A DNA stretch of 64,000 bases from contig QPMI01000179.1 of the NCBI GenBank assembly GCA_004431415.1, positions 124,001 to 188,000 of the forward strand, written 5' to 3'. This document shows, piece by piece, positions 32,026-42,516 of this stretch; within the stretch, counting starts at the first letter, position 1; each line of letters starts with the position of its first letter. This DNA comes from Cyanophora paradoxa. Its lineage: Eukaryota; Glaucocystophyceae; Cyanophorales; Cyanophoraceae. The position numbers were made by a program, and so were the translations under genes. The notes under the pieces were generated by a model that saw only the letters and a list, made by a program, of their open reading frames with translations, ran no database searches and was not told the DNA's origin.

Positions 32026-35000
32026 ACACTGCATGCATGGGTGCTGAGATGCTCAGTGCCAGCCATATTGAAACCTAGGGCCCATATCTCATACACCCCT
32101 GAGCAAGCTGCTGGGGGTTCTCAAGGGCGCTGGATTTGATTGTGAAGTCGGTTGAAGGCAGTTGCGAGTCTTTGCTGCCATGCAAATCGGCACAAATGAA
32201 GTGTTGGCAATTGGGGCCTGCTATTGCTTGGCAAGGCAAGAGCACCTTTTCGGCGCTTTCTGCAATCAAAATCAAATTTAGTGCCCATGATATAGGCCAG
32301 GTACACCTCTCCGTCAGTAAAAATGTCGGGATCTTGCAGGCATCATGATCAATTCTCATGATCATCATGAACACTGCATGCATGGGTGCTGAGATGCTCA
32401 GTGCGAGCCATATTGAAACCTAGGGCCCATATCTCATACACCCCTGAGCATGCTGCTGGGGGTTCTCAAGGGCGCTGAATTTGATTGTAAAGTCGGTTCA
32501 AGGCAGATGCAAGTCTGTGCTGCCATGCAAATCGGCACAAATGAAGTGTTGGCAATTGGGGCCTGCTATTGCTTGGCAAGGCAAGAGCACCTTTTCGGCG
32601 CTTTCCGCAATCAAAATCAAATCTAGTGCCCGTGATATAGGCCAGGTACACTTCTCCGTCAGTACAAAAGGTCGGGATCTTGCAGGCATCATGATCAAGT
32701 CTCATGATCATCATGAACACTGCATGCATGGGTGCTGAGATGCTCAGTGCGAGCCATATTGAAACCTAGGGCCCATATCTCATACACCCCTGAGCATGCT
32801 GTTGGGGGTTCTCAAGGGCGCTGAATTTGATAGTGAAACCGGTTGATGGCAGTTGCGAGTCTTTGCTGCCATGCAAATCAGCACAAATGAAGTGTTGGCA
32901 ATTGGGGCCTGCTATTGCTTGGCAAGGCAAGAGCACCTTTTCAGTGCTTACTGCAATCAAAATCAAATCTAGTGCCCGTGATATAGGCCAGGTACACCTC
33001 TCCGTCAGTAAAAAGGTCGGGATCTTGCAGGCATCATGATCAATTCTCATGGAGTCTGGGCTGCCATGCAAATCGGCACAAATGAAGTGTTGGCAATTGG
33101 GGCCTGCTATTGCTTGGCAAGGCAAGAGCACCTTTTCGGCGCTTTCTGCAATCAAAATCAAATTTAGTGCCCATGATATAGGCCAGGTACACCGCTCCGT
33201 CAGTAAAAATGTCGGGATCTTGCAGGCATCATGATCAATTCTCATGATCATCATGAACACTGCATGCATGGGTGCTGAGATGCTCAGTGCGAGCCATATT
33301 GAAACCTAGGGCCCATATCTCATACACCCCTGAGCATGCTGCTGGGGGTTCTCAAGGGCGCTGAATTTGATTGTAAAGTCGGTTCAAGGCAGATGCAAGT
33401 CTGTGCTGCCATGCAAATTGGCACAAATGAAGTGTTGGCAATTGGGGCCTGCTATTGCTTGGCAAGGCAAGAGCACCTTTTCGGCGCTTTCCGCAATCAA
33501 AATCAAATCTAGTGCCCGTGATATAGGCCAGGTACACTTCTCCGTCAGTACAAAAGGTCGGGATCTTGCAGGCATCATGATCAAGTCTCATGATCATCAT
33601 GAACACTGCATGCATGGGTGCTGAGATGCTCAGTGCGAGCCATATTGAAACCTAGGGCCCATATCTCATACACCCCTGAGCATGCTGTTGGGGGTTCTCA
33701 AGGGCGCTGAATTTGATAGTGAAACCGGTTGATGGCAGTTGCAAGTCTTTGCTGCCATGCAAATCAGCACAAATGAAGTGTTGGCAATTGGGGCCTGCTA
33801 TTGCTTGGCAAGGCAAGAGCACCTTTTCAGTGCTTACTGCAATCAAAATCAAATCTAGTGCCCGTGATATAGGCCAGGTACACCTCTCCGTCAGTAAAAA
33901 GGTCGGGATCTTGCAGGCATCATGATCAATTCTCATGGAGTCTGGGCTGCCATGCAAATCGGCACAAATGAAGTGTTGGCAATTGGGGCCTGCTATTGCT
34001 TGGCAAGGCAAGAGCACCTTTTCGGCGCTTTCCGCAATCATAATCCAATCTAGTGCCCGTGATATAGGCCAGGTACACTTCTCCGTCAGTAAAAAGGTCG
34101 GGATCTTGCAGGCATCATGATCAAGTCTCATGATCATCATGAACACTGCATGCATGGGTGCTGAGATGCTCAGTGCCAGCCATATTGAAACCTAGGGCCC
34201 TTATCTCATACACCCCTGAGCATGCTGTTGGGGGTTCTCAAGGGTGCTGAATTTGATTGTAAAGTCGGTTCAAGGCAGTTGCGAGTCTGTGCTGCCATGC
34301 AAATCTGCACAAATGAAGTGTTGGCAATTGGGGCCTGCTATTGCTTGGCAAGGCAAGAGCACCTTTTCGGCGCTTTCCGCAATCATAATCCAATCTAGTG
34401 CCCGTGATATAGGCCAGGTACACTTCTCCGTCAGTAAAAAGGTCGGGATCTTGCAGGCATCATGATCAAGTCTCATGATCATCATGAACACTGCATGCAT
34501 GGGTGCTGAGATGCTCAGTGCCAGCCATATTGAAACCTAGGGCCCTTATCTCATACACCCCTGAGCATGCTGTTGGCGGTTCTCAAGGGTGCTGGATTTG
34601 ATAGTGAAACCAGTTGAAGGCATATGCAAGTCTGTGCTGCCATGCAAATCGGCACAAATGAAGTGTTGGCAATTGGGGCCTGCTATTGCTTGGCAAGGCA
34701 AGAGCACCTTTTCGGCGCTTTCCCCAATCAAAATCAAATCTTGTGCCGGTGATATAGGCCAGGTACACTTCTCCATCAGTACAAAAGGTCGGGATCTTGC
34801 AGGCATCATGATCAATTCTCATGATCATCATGAACACTGCATGCATGGGTGCTGAGATGCTCAGTGCGAGCCATATTGAAACCTAGGGCCCATATCTCAT
34901 ACACCCCTGAGCATGCTGCTGGGGGTTTGCAAGGGCGCTGGATTTGATTGTGAAGTCGGCAGATGCAAGTCTTTGCTGCCATGCAAATCGGCACAAATGA

Positions 35001-35803
35001 AGTGTTGGCAATTGGGGCCTGCTATTGCTTGGCAAGGCAAGAGCACCTTTTCGGCGCTTTCTGCAATCAAAATCAAATTTAGTGCCCATGATATAGGCCA
35101 GGTACACCTCTCCGTCAGTACAAAAGGTCGGGATCTTGCAGGCATCATGATCAATTCTCATGATCATCATGAACACTGCATGCATGGGTGCTGAGATGCT
35201 CAGTGCGAGCCATATTGAAACCTAAGGCCCATATCTCATACACCCCTGAGCATGCTGTTGGGGGTTCTCAAGGGTGCTGGATTTGATAGTGAAACCGGTT
35301 GATAGCAGTTGCGAGTCTTTGCTGCCATGCAAATCAGCACAAATGAAGTGTTGGCAATTGGGGCCTGCTATTGCTGGCAAGGCAAGAGCACCTTTTTGGC
35401 GCTTTCCGCAATCATAATCAAATCTAGTGCCCGTGATATAGGCCAGGTACACTTCTCCATCAGTACAAAAGGTCGGGATCTTGCAGGCATCATGATCAAT
35501 TCTCATGATCATCATGAACACTGCATGCATGGGTGCTGAGATGCTCAGTGCGAGCCATATTGAAACCTAGGGCCCATATCTCATACACCCCTGAGCATGC
35601 TGTTGGGGGTTCTCAGGGGCGCTGGATTTGATTGTAAAGTCGGTTCAAGGCCGATGCAAGTCTGTGCTGCCATGCAAATCGGCACAAATGAAGTGTTGGC
35701 AATTGGGGCCTGCTATTGCTTGGCAAGGCAAGAGCACCTTCTTGGCGCTTTCCGCAATCAAAATCAAATCTAGTGCCTGTGATATAGGCCAGGTACACCT
35801 CTC
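32026..35803 (+). repeat. Satellite B array, about 346 bp per unit, 886-bp higher-order repeat
   Basis: GGGTGCTGAGATGCTCAGTG recurs at about 32040, 32385, 32731, 33270, 33616, 34156, 34501, 34847, 35186 and 35531. A truncated unit joined at TTCTCATGGAGTCTGG (about 33046 and 33932) gives an 886-bp repeat (two full units plus about 194 bp), seen with starts at 32466, 33352 and 34238. Units contain palindromes around CATGATCATCATGA and CTGAGATGCTCAG. The array continues at 40746 after a retrotransposon. Frames across it are not genes. Confidence 0.95.
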
Positions 35804-35931
35804 TGATAGCCCCCCCCCCCCTGATGACTCTTGTCCCTTGGGTCTTGATAGTGTCTTGTCTTTTCGTCTTGTTTTTGTCTAAAAGAACTATTTCAACTCT
35901 TCAAATTACCACTGTAAGCTCTTCGCTTACA
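35804..35931 (+). repeat. 5' LTR of element 2
   Basis: TGATAGCC(C)n to CTCTTCGCTTACA, 128 bp, TG...CA termini. It contains an ATG at 35824 that opens the gag frame. Confidence 0.95.
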
Positions 35932-36375
35932 AGTGGTAGCATCGGATCTCACGATCCCTTGCTTGATTCTCCAAAAATTTCACATTACAACCTCAGGCAA
36001 ACCCTTGCGCGATTACAGCGCATTAATTTGGACACCGTGGAACAAGACGTAGAAGTAGACGTTGAAGACGATCAGGAAGACGAAGACGAAATGGCTGCTG
36101 AAAAATCAAAGTTCTTGCTGTCGCTGCGATCAATTCCTGCTGAGGAACGCTTTTCTGGAAGTGGAACTTCTTCCATTGATTACAGTGATTTTCTTATGAA
36201 AGTAAAAATGGACTTCGAATTCATGAATCTCCAGTTCACAGAGCGGGAAAAAGTGCAGATAATCACGTACCACACTTCTGGAATGGCCAATAAACATGTT
36301 ATGCAAAAGTTATCGGGTGCTCCCGTTGTCGTGCCCAACGGGTTTTCTGCTGAGCTTTTAGAGGAGTACGAGTGA
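35824..36375 (+). CDS. Gag N-terminal part (element 2)
   Basis: The frame opens at an ATG inside the LTR and runs through the primer site; the only later Met before the conserved part is 36091. Residues before 36091 are acidic (VEVDVEDDQEDEDE). After it comes a capsid-like start (KFLLSLRSIPAEERFSG). The frame ends at TGA 36373-36375 within what should be continuous capsid, and the -1 frame carries on from 36372. Either a recoding site or a disabling indel. I chose the LTR ATG as the longest option; 36091 may be the true start. Confidence 0.65.
   Translation: MTLVPWVLIVSCLFVLFLSKRTISTLQITTVSSSLTSGSIGSHDPLLDSPKISHYNLRQTLARLQRINLDTVEQDVEVDVEDDQEDEDEMAAEKSKFLLSLRSIPAEERFSGSGTSSIDYSDFLMKVKMDFEFMNLQFTEREKVQIITYHTSGMANKHVMQKLSGAPVVVPNGFSAELLEEYE
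35934..35946 (+). promoter_or_regulatory. Primer-binding site of element 2
   Basis: TGGTAGCATCGGA two bases after the 5' LTR. The same TGGTAGCATCGG follows the LTR end of the element at 41.1-44.9 kb and of satellite D units, so these families share a tRNA primer; the tRNA would end in CCGATGCTACCA. Confidence 0.75.
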
Positions 36376-37019
36376 AATTTGACCTATCGGAACATGAGTA
36401 TAAGCGTCGGCTGGACGCGCTCAGCCCAAAGCTTCCAAATTCGAACGAAATTTGTCTTAAAACATTTTTGAATGAGGCTATTCCATTGGTTGAGAAGGCT
36501 TTCCCAAATGCGTCTGATAAGGCTAAGGTAACTGAATTGGCAGCACGCTTATCCAAAATTCCCGGCTTTGAAGAAAAAATTCAAATGCTTATTGTTACTG
36601 GCGGAATTCAAACGCTTTCGGATTTCGCTAAGGCCCGTGAGAAATTGGATCACGTTGCTGAGATCGAAGACAAAGCAATGAAGCTCAAGGCTCCAGTACC
36701 TGAAATTGGTGTGGCAAAAAGTAGTTCTACTTCTTCGACATCATCTGCGATTGCCACCTCTGGAACTGCTAATGTTGATATTAAAATTGATGGATCGCAA
36801 AATTCTGGAAATATGGACAAGAAATGTCCTGTTTGCAACATTCCGTATGCCCTTGGCCCGCATCCGTATCCAAATGTTTGCCGAGCCCGCCAAGAGGGCT
36901 ATGGTAGTGTGGGAGTGTGCCGCAACGGACGCCCCCTTCTGGATTTCGTGGTGGGATGCAACAGCGCCCTGGAAGTTATCGACCCCCTATTCAGTACCAA
37001 GGTGCTCCCCGACGTGTGA
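36372..37019 (+). CDS. Gag C-terminal part with atypical zinc finger (element 2)
   Basis: Continues capsid in the -1 frame (PGFEEKIQMLIVTGGIQTLS). It then has a low-complexity linker and CPVCNIPYALGPHPYPNVC, a C-x2-C-x8-H-x5-C finger instead of the retroviral C-x2-C-x4-H-x4-C knuckle. The related minus-strand element has CPHC...H...C of similar spacing. The frame has no ATG of its own near its start, so it must be reached by frameshift. It overlaps pol by 103 nt in the -1 direction. Confidence 0.65.
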   Translation: MKFDLSEHEYKRRLDALSPKLPNSNEICLKTFLNEAIPLVEKAFPNASDKAKVTELAARLSKIPGFEEKIQMLIVTGGIQTLSDFAKAREKLDHVAEIEDKAMKLKAPVPEIGVAKSSSTSSTSSAIATSGTANVDIKIDGSQNSGNMDKKCPVCNIPYALGPHPYPNVCRARQEGYGSVGVCRNGRPLLDFVVGCNSALEVIDPLFSTKVLPDV

Positions 37020-40000
37020 ATGTTGTGGAGTCTGAAGCAGATAATGTACCTGATCTGAACAATTCAACTACTGATGCGTACACCAAACGCACAAAGCGGA
37101 TTTATGTGGCCCAGGAAATGCTAAGATTAAAGCCAGAAATAGAAATAAAGGCAGGGACTGTGCCGCTGGTGGTTCAAGGGGTACCAACACGTGCACTGTT
37201 GGATACTGGAGCCGATGTGTCGTTAACTAGCACTAAACTGATTAAAAGGGTGCAAATGCCGCCTAATATCAGGAAACCTTCAGTGCCTTTGAAGGGTTTC
37301 ACTCAGAACATTGTTCAGCCATTAGGTCAAGCAAATGTCACAGTAGAACTTGGCTCTTTGAAAACCAGTGAACCAGTGATTGTAATGGATAAGTTATCTC
37401 ATGAAGTTATCCTTGGTGGTGATTATATGATTAAGAATAACGTGGATATTTCGCATTCAAAAGGTGTAGTCTATTCAGACAACAAACCAGATTTATTTGT
37501 TCCGATTGCATTGGAAAAGAACAAACACAAGCTTATGGTTGCAAAAACAGTTGACATTCCAGCACAAAATGGTGTTCGAGTGACTCTTCAAGGAAATGTT
37601 GACAACAAAGAAGGGCTTCTTCATTTTGAGCGAACTGAAGTTCTCCCAGGGATCTTTGCAATTTCTGGACTCCAGTCAATGGAGAACAATACCACTTGGG
37701 CAGTAATGTATAATACAAATGATGAGTTGTTTCGACTGGAATGTGGGAAAGAAATTGGAGAGTGGCATGATTTGGACAGTTATAATATTGAACAGGTAGA
37801 AATTTGCAATGTAAATTTGCATCAGCATTCAAATCCAGTCAAATCTACAATTGACGAAGCGTTTAATAAATCTTTCTTTGATCAGATCAAGAGGGAAATT
37901 GACTATGGCGAAACTGATGCATCACCTGAACAACTCGCCTGCATGGAAGAAATGCTTCGTAATAATTGTGATTTATTTGTTGAAAAATTCAAGTTTGACC
38001 CAGCGCACTGCTTGCCTGGTGAACACAGCATTGAAACTGGTAATGCAGCTCCAATAAATGCTCGACCTATGCAGCATTCACCAAAGGACCGCGAGCTGTT
38101 CAAGAAAACTATTGACGACTTGCTTCAGCGAAACATTGCAGAACCAAGCGAGTCTCCATGGGCAGCTCCAGCATTCTTTGTTAGCAAACATGGAACTGAT
38201 GAAAAGAGGCTTGTTACAGACTATAGACGGCTCAATGCTGTCACTAAGCGGGATGTTTATCCGCTGCCTAAAATACAGGATATGCTGGATGCGCTGCAAG
38301 GCAATGAATATTTTTCTAACATGGACTTTGCTTCCGGTTTCTGGCAAGTTAAAATGAGGACTGAGGACAAAGAAAAGACGGCCTTCAAAACTCCATTTGG
38401 CCTTTTTCAAATGAATGTTATGGCAATGGGGTTGACAAATGCCCCACCTACATTCCAACGTATTATGGAGCAAATGTTCAATGATTACTTGTGGATTTCT
38501 GTCCTGATTTTTGTAGATGATCTAATCACTTTTTCGAAGTCATTTGATGATCATTGCAGGGACCTGCAGCTAGTGTTCAACAGGCTCCGCAAAAACAATG
38601 CGAAATTGAAGCCTTCAAAGTGTCATTTCTTCAAGAAACAACTGAAATTTCTTGGACACATAGTTTGCAAGGAGGGAAGGAGACCAGATCCAGAGAAACT
38701 AAAGGCCATCAAGAAGTTTCCAGTTCCAACAAATGCAACTGCTCTTCGTTCCTTCCTTGGCACTTGCAATTATTACCGGGACAATGTACAAGACTTTTCT
38801 AAAACAACATCGATTTTGTATGACCTAACTCAAAAGGACGTCATCTGGAGGTGGACTCTCGATCATCAATCAGCATTTAATAAAATTAAAGATGATTTGC
38901 TTCAGGAAACCATGCTTCACTATCCCGACTTCAACAAACCATTTGTTATCGAAACTGATGCAAGTGATAAGGGCATTGGTGGAATTCTCTCGCAAGAACA
39001 ACATGGAGTGCTAAAGCCCGTTTATTTTTACAGTAGGAAATGGAAGAATTTTGAGCGCAATATGCCGGCCTCAGAGGCTGAGTGTGCTGCTGTGGTGGAT
39101 TGCTTGAGTAAATGGGATATCTATCTCAAGGGAGCTCCTAGATCTATTTTGTACACTGATTGCAAAGCTCTTGAATGGCTCTTAACGTTGAAACCGGAGA
39201 AGGGCAAGTTGGCTCGCTGGGCTGCCCTCATCCAGCAGTATAATTTGGAGATTAAGTATCGAAAGGGAATCTTGAATCGCGCAGATGGACCTTCCAGGTA
39301 CCCTGTGGACTCTACACTGAAAATGGAGGAGGAGAACGCAATTAAGATTCTGAACTTGGAAGTTATGTCAAATGAGGACACGTTTTCACTTTTATTTGAG
39401 TCACAACGCTCAGATAAGCACTTACGAAGCATAATTAACATATTAGAAGGACATCCAAGCAGCGATGAAGCAATCAACCGGAAGGCAAAACTTTTCCGGC
39501 TGAACAAGGATGGTATCCTGGTTTTTGCGGCATCCAACCTGAACCCACGAGTAGTTATTCCCTCTTCCATGTCATTGGATCTCATTCGAGACGCTCATGA
39601 TAATCCCTTGTCTGGTCACTTCGGCGTTGACAAGGTGCTCGCGCAACTCCGCAAAAATTACTTTTGGGAGAGCATGCAAGAAGATGTCAAAAAGTATATT
39701 GCACAATGTCAGAAATGTCAGTTTCGGAAACCTTTAACTGGTCGTTCGCAAGCACCTCAGCTGACAGTTCCGGCATCAAGACCCTTCGAAGTTGTTGAAC
39801 TTGATTTTATCGGTCCTCTTCCGACTACATCTCGTGGAAATCGTTTTATCTGCACTGCAATCTGCGTTTACACAGGTTACGCTGAGGCCGAGGCGACTCC
39901 TTCCATGTCTGCTAAGTCCGCGTGCAACATGATCTACAATCACATTATATGTCGCCATGGCTCTCCGCGGATGATCTATACGGACCAAGGCGGAGCATTT

Positions 40001-40606
40001 GCAAGCAAGGTGACGAAGCTTCTGTTGTCAAAACTCGGCATCAAGTCAGTTCTCAGCACTGGTTATCGGCCTATGGCTACAGGAAAAATCGAACGGCTGA
40101 ATCAGACGCTCAAGAACATCATCTACAATTATATTAACGAGGACCACGACAACTGGGATAAATATTTGGCTCCGGCGTTGTTTGCAGTTCGGACGCACGT
40201 AAACGCAACCACCGGAACATCGCCGTTCTTTTTGACGTACGGTCGTGACCCGGTGATGCCATACGACACCTATGTTCCAACTGCGGAATCGCGACCTCCC
40301 GATTACGTGACACAAATGATTTCCGATTTGAACGCTGCGATGGCGAAGGTGGATACAATTAGGCTCAAAAAGGATTCAAAAATTGCGGAGGCAGCGGCCA
40401 AAAACGACTGGACAGAATTTTGCATCGACGACATGGTCCTTCTACGCGACCCATCCTCATCTGGTTTTGAGCCTCGATTTACAGGGCCATATGCGGTGCT
40501 CAAGCGTACCTCAGCGGTCAACTACCTGCTCTGGGACCCGGAACGCCCAAAGTTTCCCTTCGTAGCGCACGTCGATCGAATGCGGCCCTACGTAGCTCAG
40601 ATCTAG
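36917..40606 (+). CDS. Pol polyprotein: protease, RT, RNase H, integrase (element 2)
   Basis: A 1229-residue intact ORF. Aspartic protease LLDTGADVSL near residue 95 and VILGGDYM near 170. RT with RLVTDYRRLNAV (about 435), MDFASGFWQVKM (motif A) and LIFVDDLITFSK (motif C, about 531). RNase H with ETDASDKG (about 677) and LNRADGPSRYP. Integrase zinc domain H-x6-H...C-x2-C (893-934), catalytic core ELDFIGPL (D, about 961), IYTDQGGAF (D, about 1020) and GKIERLNQ (E, about 1057), then RFTGPYAVL, a GPY/F module (about 1188). No chromodomain is seen. It is in the -1 frame relative to Gag, as usual for Gag-Pol fusion. All catalytic residues are present, so the enzyme set looks functional. Confidence 0.97.
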   Translation: MPQRTPPSGFRGGMQQRPGSYRPPIQYQGAPRRVNVVESEADNVPDLNNSTTDAYTKRTKRIYVAQEMLRLKPEIEIKAGTVPLVVQGVPTRALLDTGADVSLTSTKLIKRVQMPPNIRKPSVPLKGFTQNIVQPLGQANVTVELGSLKTSEPVIVMDKLSHEVILGGDYMIKNNVDISHSKGVVYSDNKPDLFVPIALEKNKHKLMVAKTVDIPAQNGVRVTLQGNVDNKEGLLHFERTEVLPGIFAISGLQSMENNTTWAVMYNTNDELFRLECGKEIGEWHDLDSYNIEQVEICNVNLHQHSNPVKSTIDEAFNKSFFDQIKREIDYGETDASPEQLACMEEMLRNNCDLFVEKFKFDPAHCLPGEHSIETGNAAPINARPMQHSPKDRELFKKTIDDLLQRNIAEPSESPWAAPAFFVSKHGTDEKRLVTDYRRLNAVTKRDVYPLPKIQDMLDALQGNEYFSNMDFASGFWQVKMRTEDKEKTAFKTPFGLFQMNVMAMGLTNAPPTFQRIMEQMFNDYLWISVLIFVDDLITFSKSFDDHCRDLQLVFNRLRKNNAKLKPSKCHFFKKQLKFLGHIVCKEGRRPDPEKLKAIKKFPVPTNATALRSFLGTCNYYRDNVQDFSKTTSILYDLTQKDVIWRWTLDHQSAFNKIKDDLLQETMLHYPDFNKPFVIETDASDKGIGGILSQEQHGVLKPVYFYSRKWKNFERNMPASEAECAAVVDCLSKWDIYLKGAPRSILYTDCKALEWLLTLKPEKGKLARWAALIQQYNLEIKYRKGILNRADGPSRYPVDSTLKMEEENAIKILNLEVMSNEDTFSLLFESQRSDKHLRSIINILEGHPSSDEAINRKAKLFRLNKDGILVFAASNLNPRVVIPSSMSLDLIRDAHDNPLSGHFGVDKVLAQLRKNYFWESMQEDVKKYIAQCQKCQFRKPLTGRSQAPQLTVPASRPFEVVELDFIGPLPTTSRGNRFICTAICVYTGYAEAEATPSMSAKSACNMIYNHIICRHGSPRMIYTDQGGAFASKVTKLLLSKLGIKSVLSTGYRPMATGKIERLNQTLKNIIYNYINEDHDNWDKYLAPALFAVRTHVNATTGTSPFFLTYGRDPVMPYDTYVPTAESRPPDYVTQMISDLNAAMAKVDTIRLKKDSKIAEAAAKNDWTEFCIDDMVLLRDPSSSGFEPRFTGPYAVLKRTSAVNYLLWDPERPKFPFVAHVDRMRPYVAQI

Positions 40607-40617
40607 CGGAGAGGGGG

Positions 40618-40745
40618 TGATAGCCCCCCCCCCCCTGATGACTCTTGTCCCTTGGGTCTTGATAGTGTCTTGTCTTTTCGTCTTGTTTTTGTCTAAAAGA
40701 ACTATTTCAACTCTTCAAATTACCACTGTAAGCTCTTCGCTTACA
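40618..40745 (+). repeat. 3' LTR of element 2
   Basis: Identical to 35804-35931. It is preceded by the polypurine tract GGAGAGGGGG, 12 bases after the pol stop codon. Confidence 0.95.
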
Positions 40746-41104
40746 TCTCCGTCAGTAAAAAGGTCGGGATCTTGCAGGCATCATGATCAATTCTCATGAT
40801 CATCATGAACACTGCATGCATGGGTGCTGAGATGCTCAGTGCGAGCCATATTGAAACCTAGGGCCCATATCTCATACACCCCTGAGCATGCTGTTGGGGG
40901 TTCTCAAGGGCGCTGGATTTGATTGTGAATCCGGTTGAAGGCAGTTGCGAGTCTGTGCTGCCATGCAAATCGGCACAAATGAAGTGTTGGCAATTGGGGC
41001 CTGCTATTGCTTGGCAAGGCAAGAACACCTTTTCGGCGCTTTCCGCAATCAAAATCAAATCTAGTGCCCGTGATATAGGCCAGGTACACCTCTCCGTCAG
41101 TAAA
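40746..41104 (+). repeat. Satellite B, continuation of the interrupted array
   Basis: Continues the unit broken at 35803 (TCTCCGTCAGTAAAAAGGTC) and holds one more unit, to about 41104. There it joins the truncated integrase of the minus-strand element within the same CCGTCAGTAAAAAG stretch. Confidence 0.95.
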
Positions 41105-42449
41105 AAGAGGAGCTGGAGACCGACCAGTTAATGGTTTGCGGAATTGGCACTTCTGGCACTGCTCCACATATCTCTTGACGTCTTCAGGCATTGTTCTCCA
41201 ATAGTATTTCTTGCGAAGATCACCCAGAACCTTGTCAACTCCAAGGTGACCAGATAGAGGGTTGTCATGCGCCTCACGGATCAAATCCAGCGACATAGAG
41301 GAAGGAATGACCACACGCATCATCCTGTGCGAAGGTGCAAAAAGGAGGATGCCATTCTTATCCAGCTTATAGAAATTAGAGATGTTGTTGACTTGATCAT
41401 CAGTACTGGGATGGCCTTCCAACACGTTGATAATAGCCTTGCAGAAATTGTCAGAACGTTGAGCCTCAAACAGAACGGAAAATTTGTCATCATGCATTAG
41501 AATTTCCAAGCTCAAGATGTCTTTAAAGTCGTCCACATGTTCAACAGGGTACCTAGAAGGTCCATCTGCTCGATTTACAATTCCCTTTCTGTATTTGATG
41601 TCCAAATCGTACTGTTGAATAAGTGTTGCCCAACGTGCCAACTTTCTCTTGTCAGGCTTCAAGTTGAGAAGCCATTCGAGAGCTTTGCAATCCGTATACA
41701 ATGTAGATTTTGGAGCTCCTTTGAAATAATGGTCCCACTTGTGAAGACAATCCACCACCGCTGCACATTCAGCTTCAGTAGCAGGCATATTCTTTTCGGA
41801 ATTTTTCCATTTTCTGCTGTAGAAATAAACTGGTTTGAGTACTCCATCATGCTCTTGCGATAGTATTCCGCCAATGCCTTTATCACTAGCATCCGTTTCT
41901 AAAACGAAGGCTTTATTAAAATCTGGATAATGCAACATAGTTGCCGCTAACAAATCATTTTTGACTTTATCAAAAGCTGATTGGTGATCTGAAGTCCAAT
42001 GCCAACTGACATCCTTTTGAGTGAGATCATAAAGAATGGATGTGGTTTTTGAAAAATCCTTCACATTATCCCTGTAATAGTTGCATATTCCAAGAAAAGA
42101 ACGCATACTGGAAGCATTTGTTGGCAGAGGAAACTCTTTGATGGCCCTGATCTTTTCAGGGTCGGGTCTTCTGCCATCCTTGCAGACAATATGTCCCAAA
42201 AATTTGAGTTCCTTCTTGAAGAAATGACATTTAGAGGGTTTTAATTTAGCATTGTTCTTTCTTTGCCGGTTGAACACAAGTTGCAAATCTCGACAATGAG
42301 CGTCGAACGACTTTGAGAAGGTAATCAAATCATCCACAAAAATCAGAACTGAAATCCACAAATAGTCATTAAACATTCCTTCCATTATGCGCTGGAAGGT
42401 AGGAGGGGCATTGGTCAAGCCCATTGCCATAACATTCATCTGAAAAAGA
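41105..42449 (-). pseudogene. Element 3 pol, second part: RT C-terminal half, RNase H, integrase zinc domain
   Basis: Minus-strand FQMNVMAMGLTNAPPTFQRI, LIFVDDLITFSKSFD (motif C), FVLETDASDKGIGGIL (RNase H), LNLKPDKRKLARW, then integrase HDNPLSGHLGVDKVLGDLRK and CQKCQFRKPLTGRSPAP. The frame then enters satellite B and is meaningless beyond 41105. It has lost the D-D-E core, so it cannot integrate. Confidence 0.9.
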
Positions 42450-42516
42450 AGAAGAAGAAGAAGAGTATGTATAAGACACGCCCAAGCCGGTTGTGCGGAA
42501 AAACATCTGAAAAAGA
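42437..42516 (-). mobile_element. 54-bp 3'-end insertion with 13-bp target duplication in element 3 RT
   Basis: CATCTGAAAAAGA is present at 42437-42449 and 42504-42516 and only once in the related copy at 30.7 kb. Between them, on the minus strand, is GGCTTGGGCGTGTCTTATAC, then ATACTC and (TTC)n. The tail is shared with the 26.46-kb insertion and resembles the end of the 5.97-8.21 kb element. Confidence 0.8.

Larger units (their letters stand above)
35804..40745 (+). mobile_element. Young, full-length Ty3/gypsy retrotransposon (element 2)
   Basis: LTRs of 128 bp at both ends are identical, including the run of 12 C. The flanking satellite B sequence shows a 4-bp duplication TCTC: the unit reads on across the insertion from 35803 to 40746. 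Internal order is primer site, gag, protease, RT, RNase H, integrase. Identical LTRs imply very recent insertion. Gag is split in two frames, so activity depends on frameshifting or on helper proteins. Confidence 0.95.

Noticed and set aside
32121-35882. Small ORFs in satellite B repeating motifs like CKSAQMKCWQLGPAIAWQ
   Set aside because: They repeat with the 346-bp unit, occur on both strands and show no family signature.
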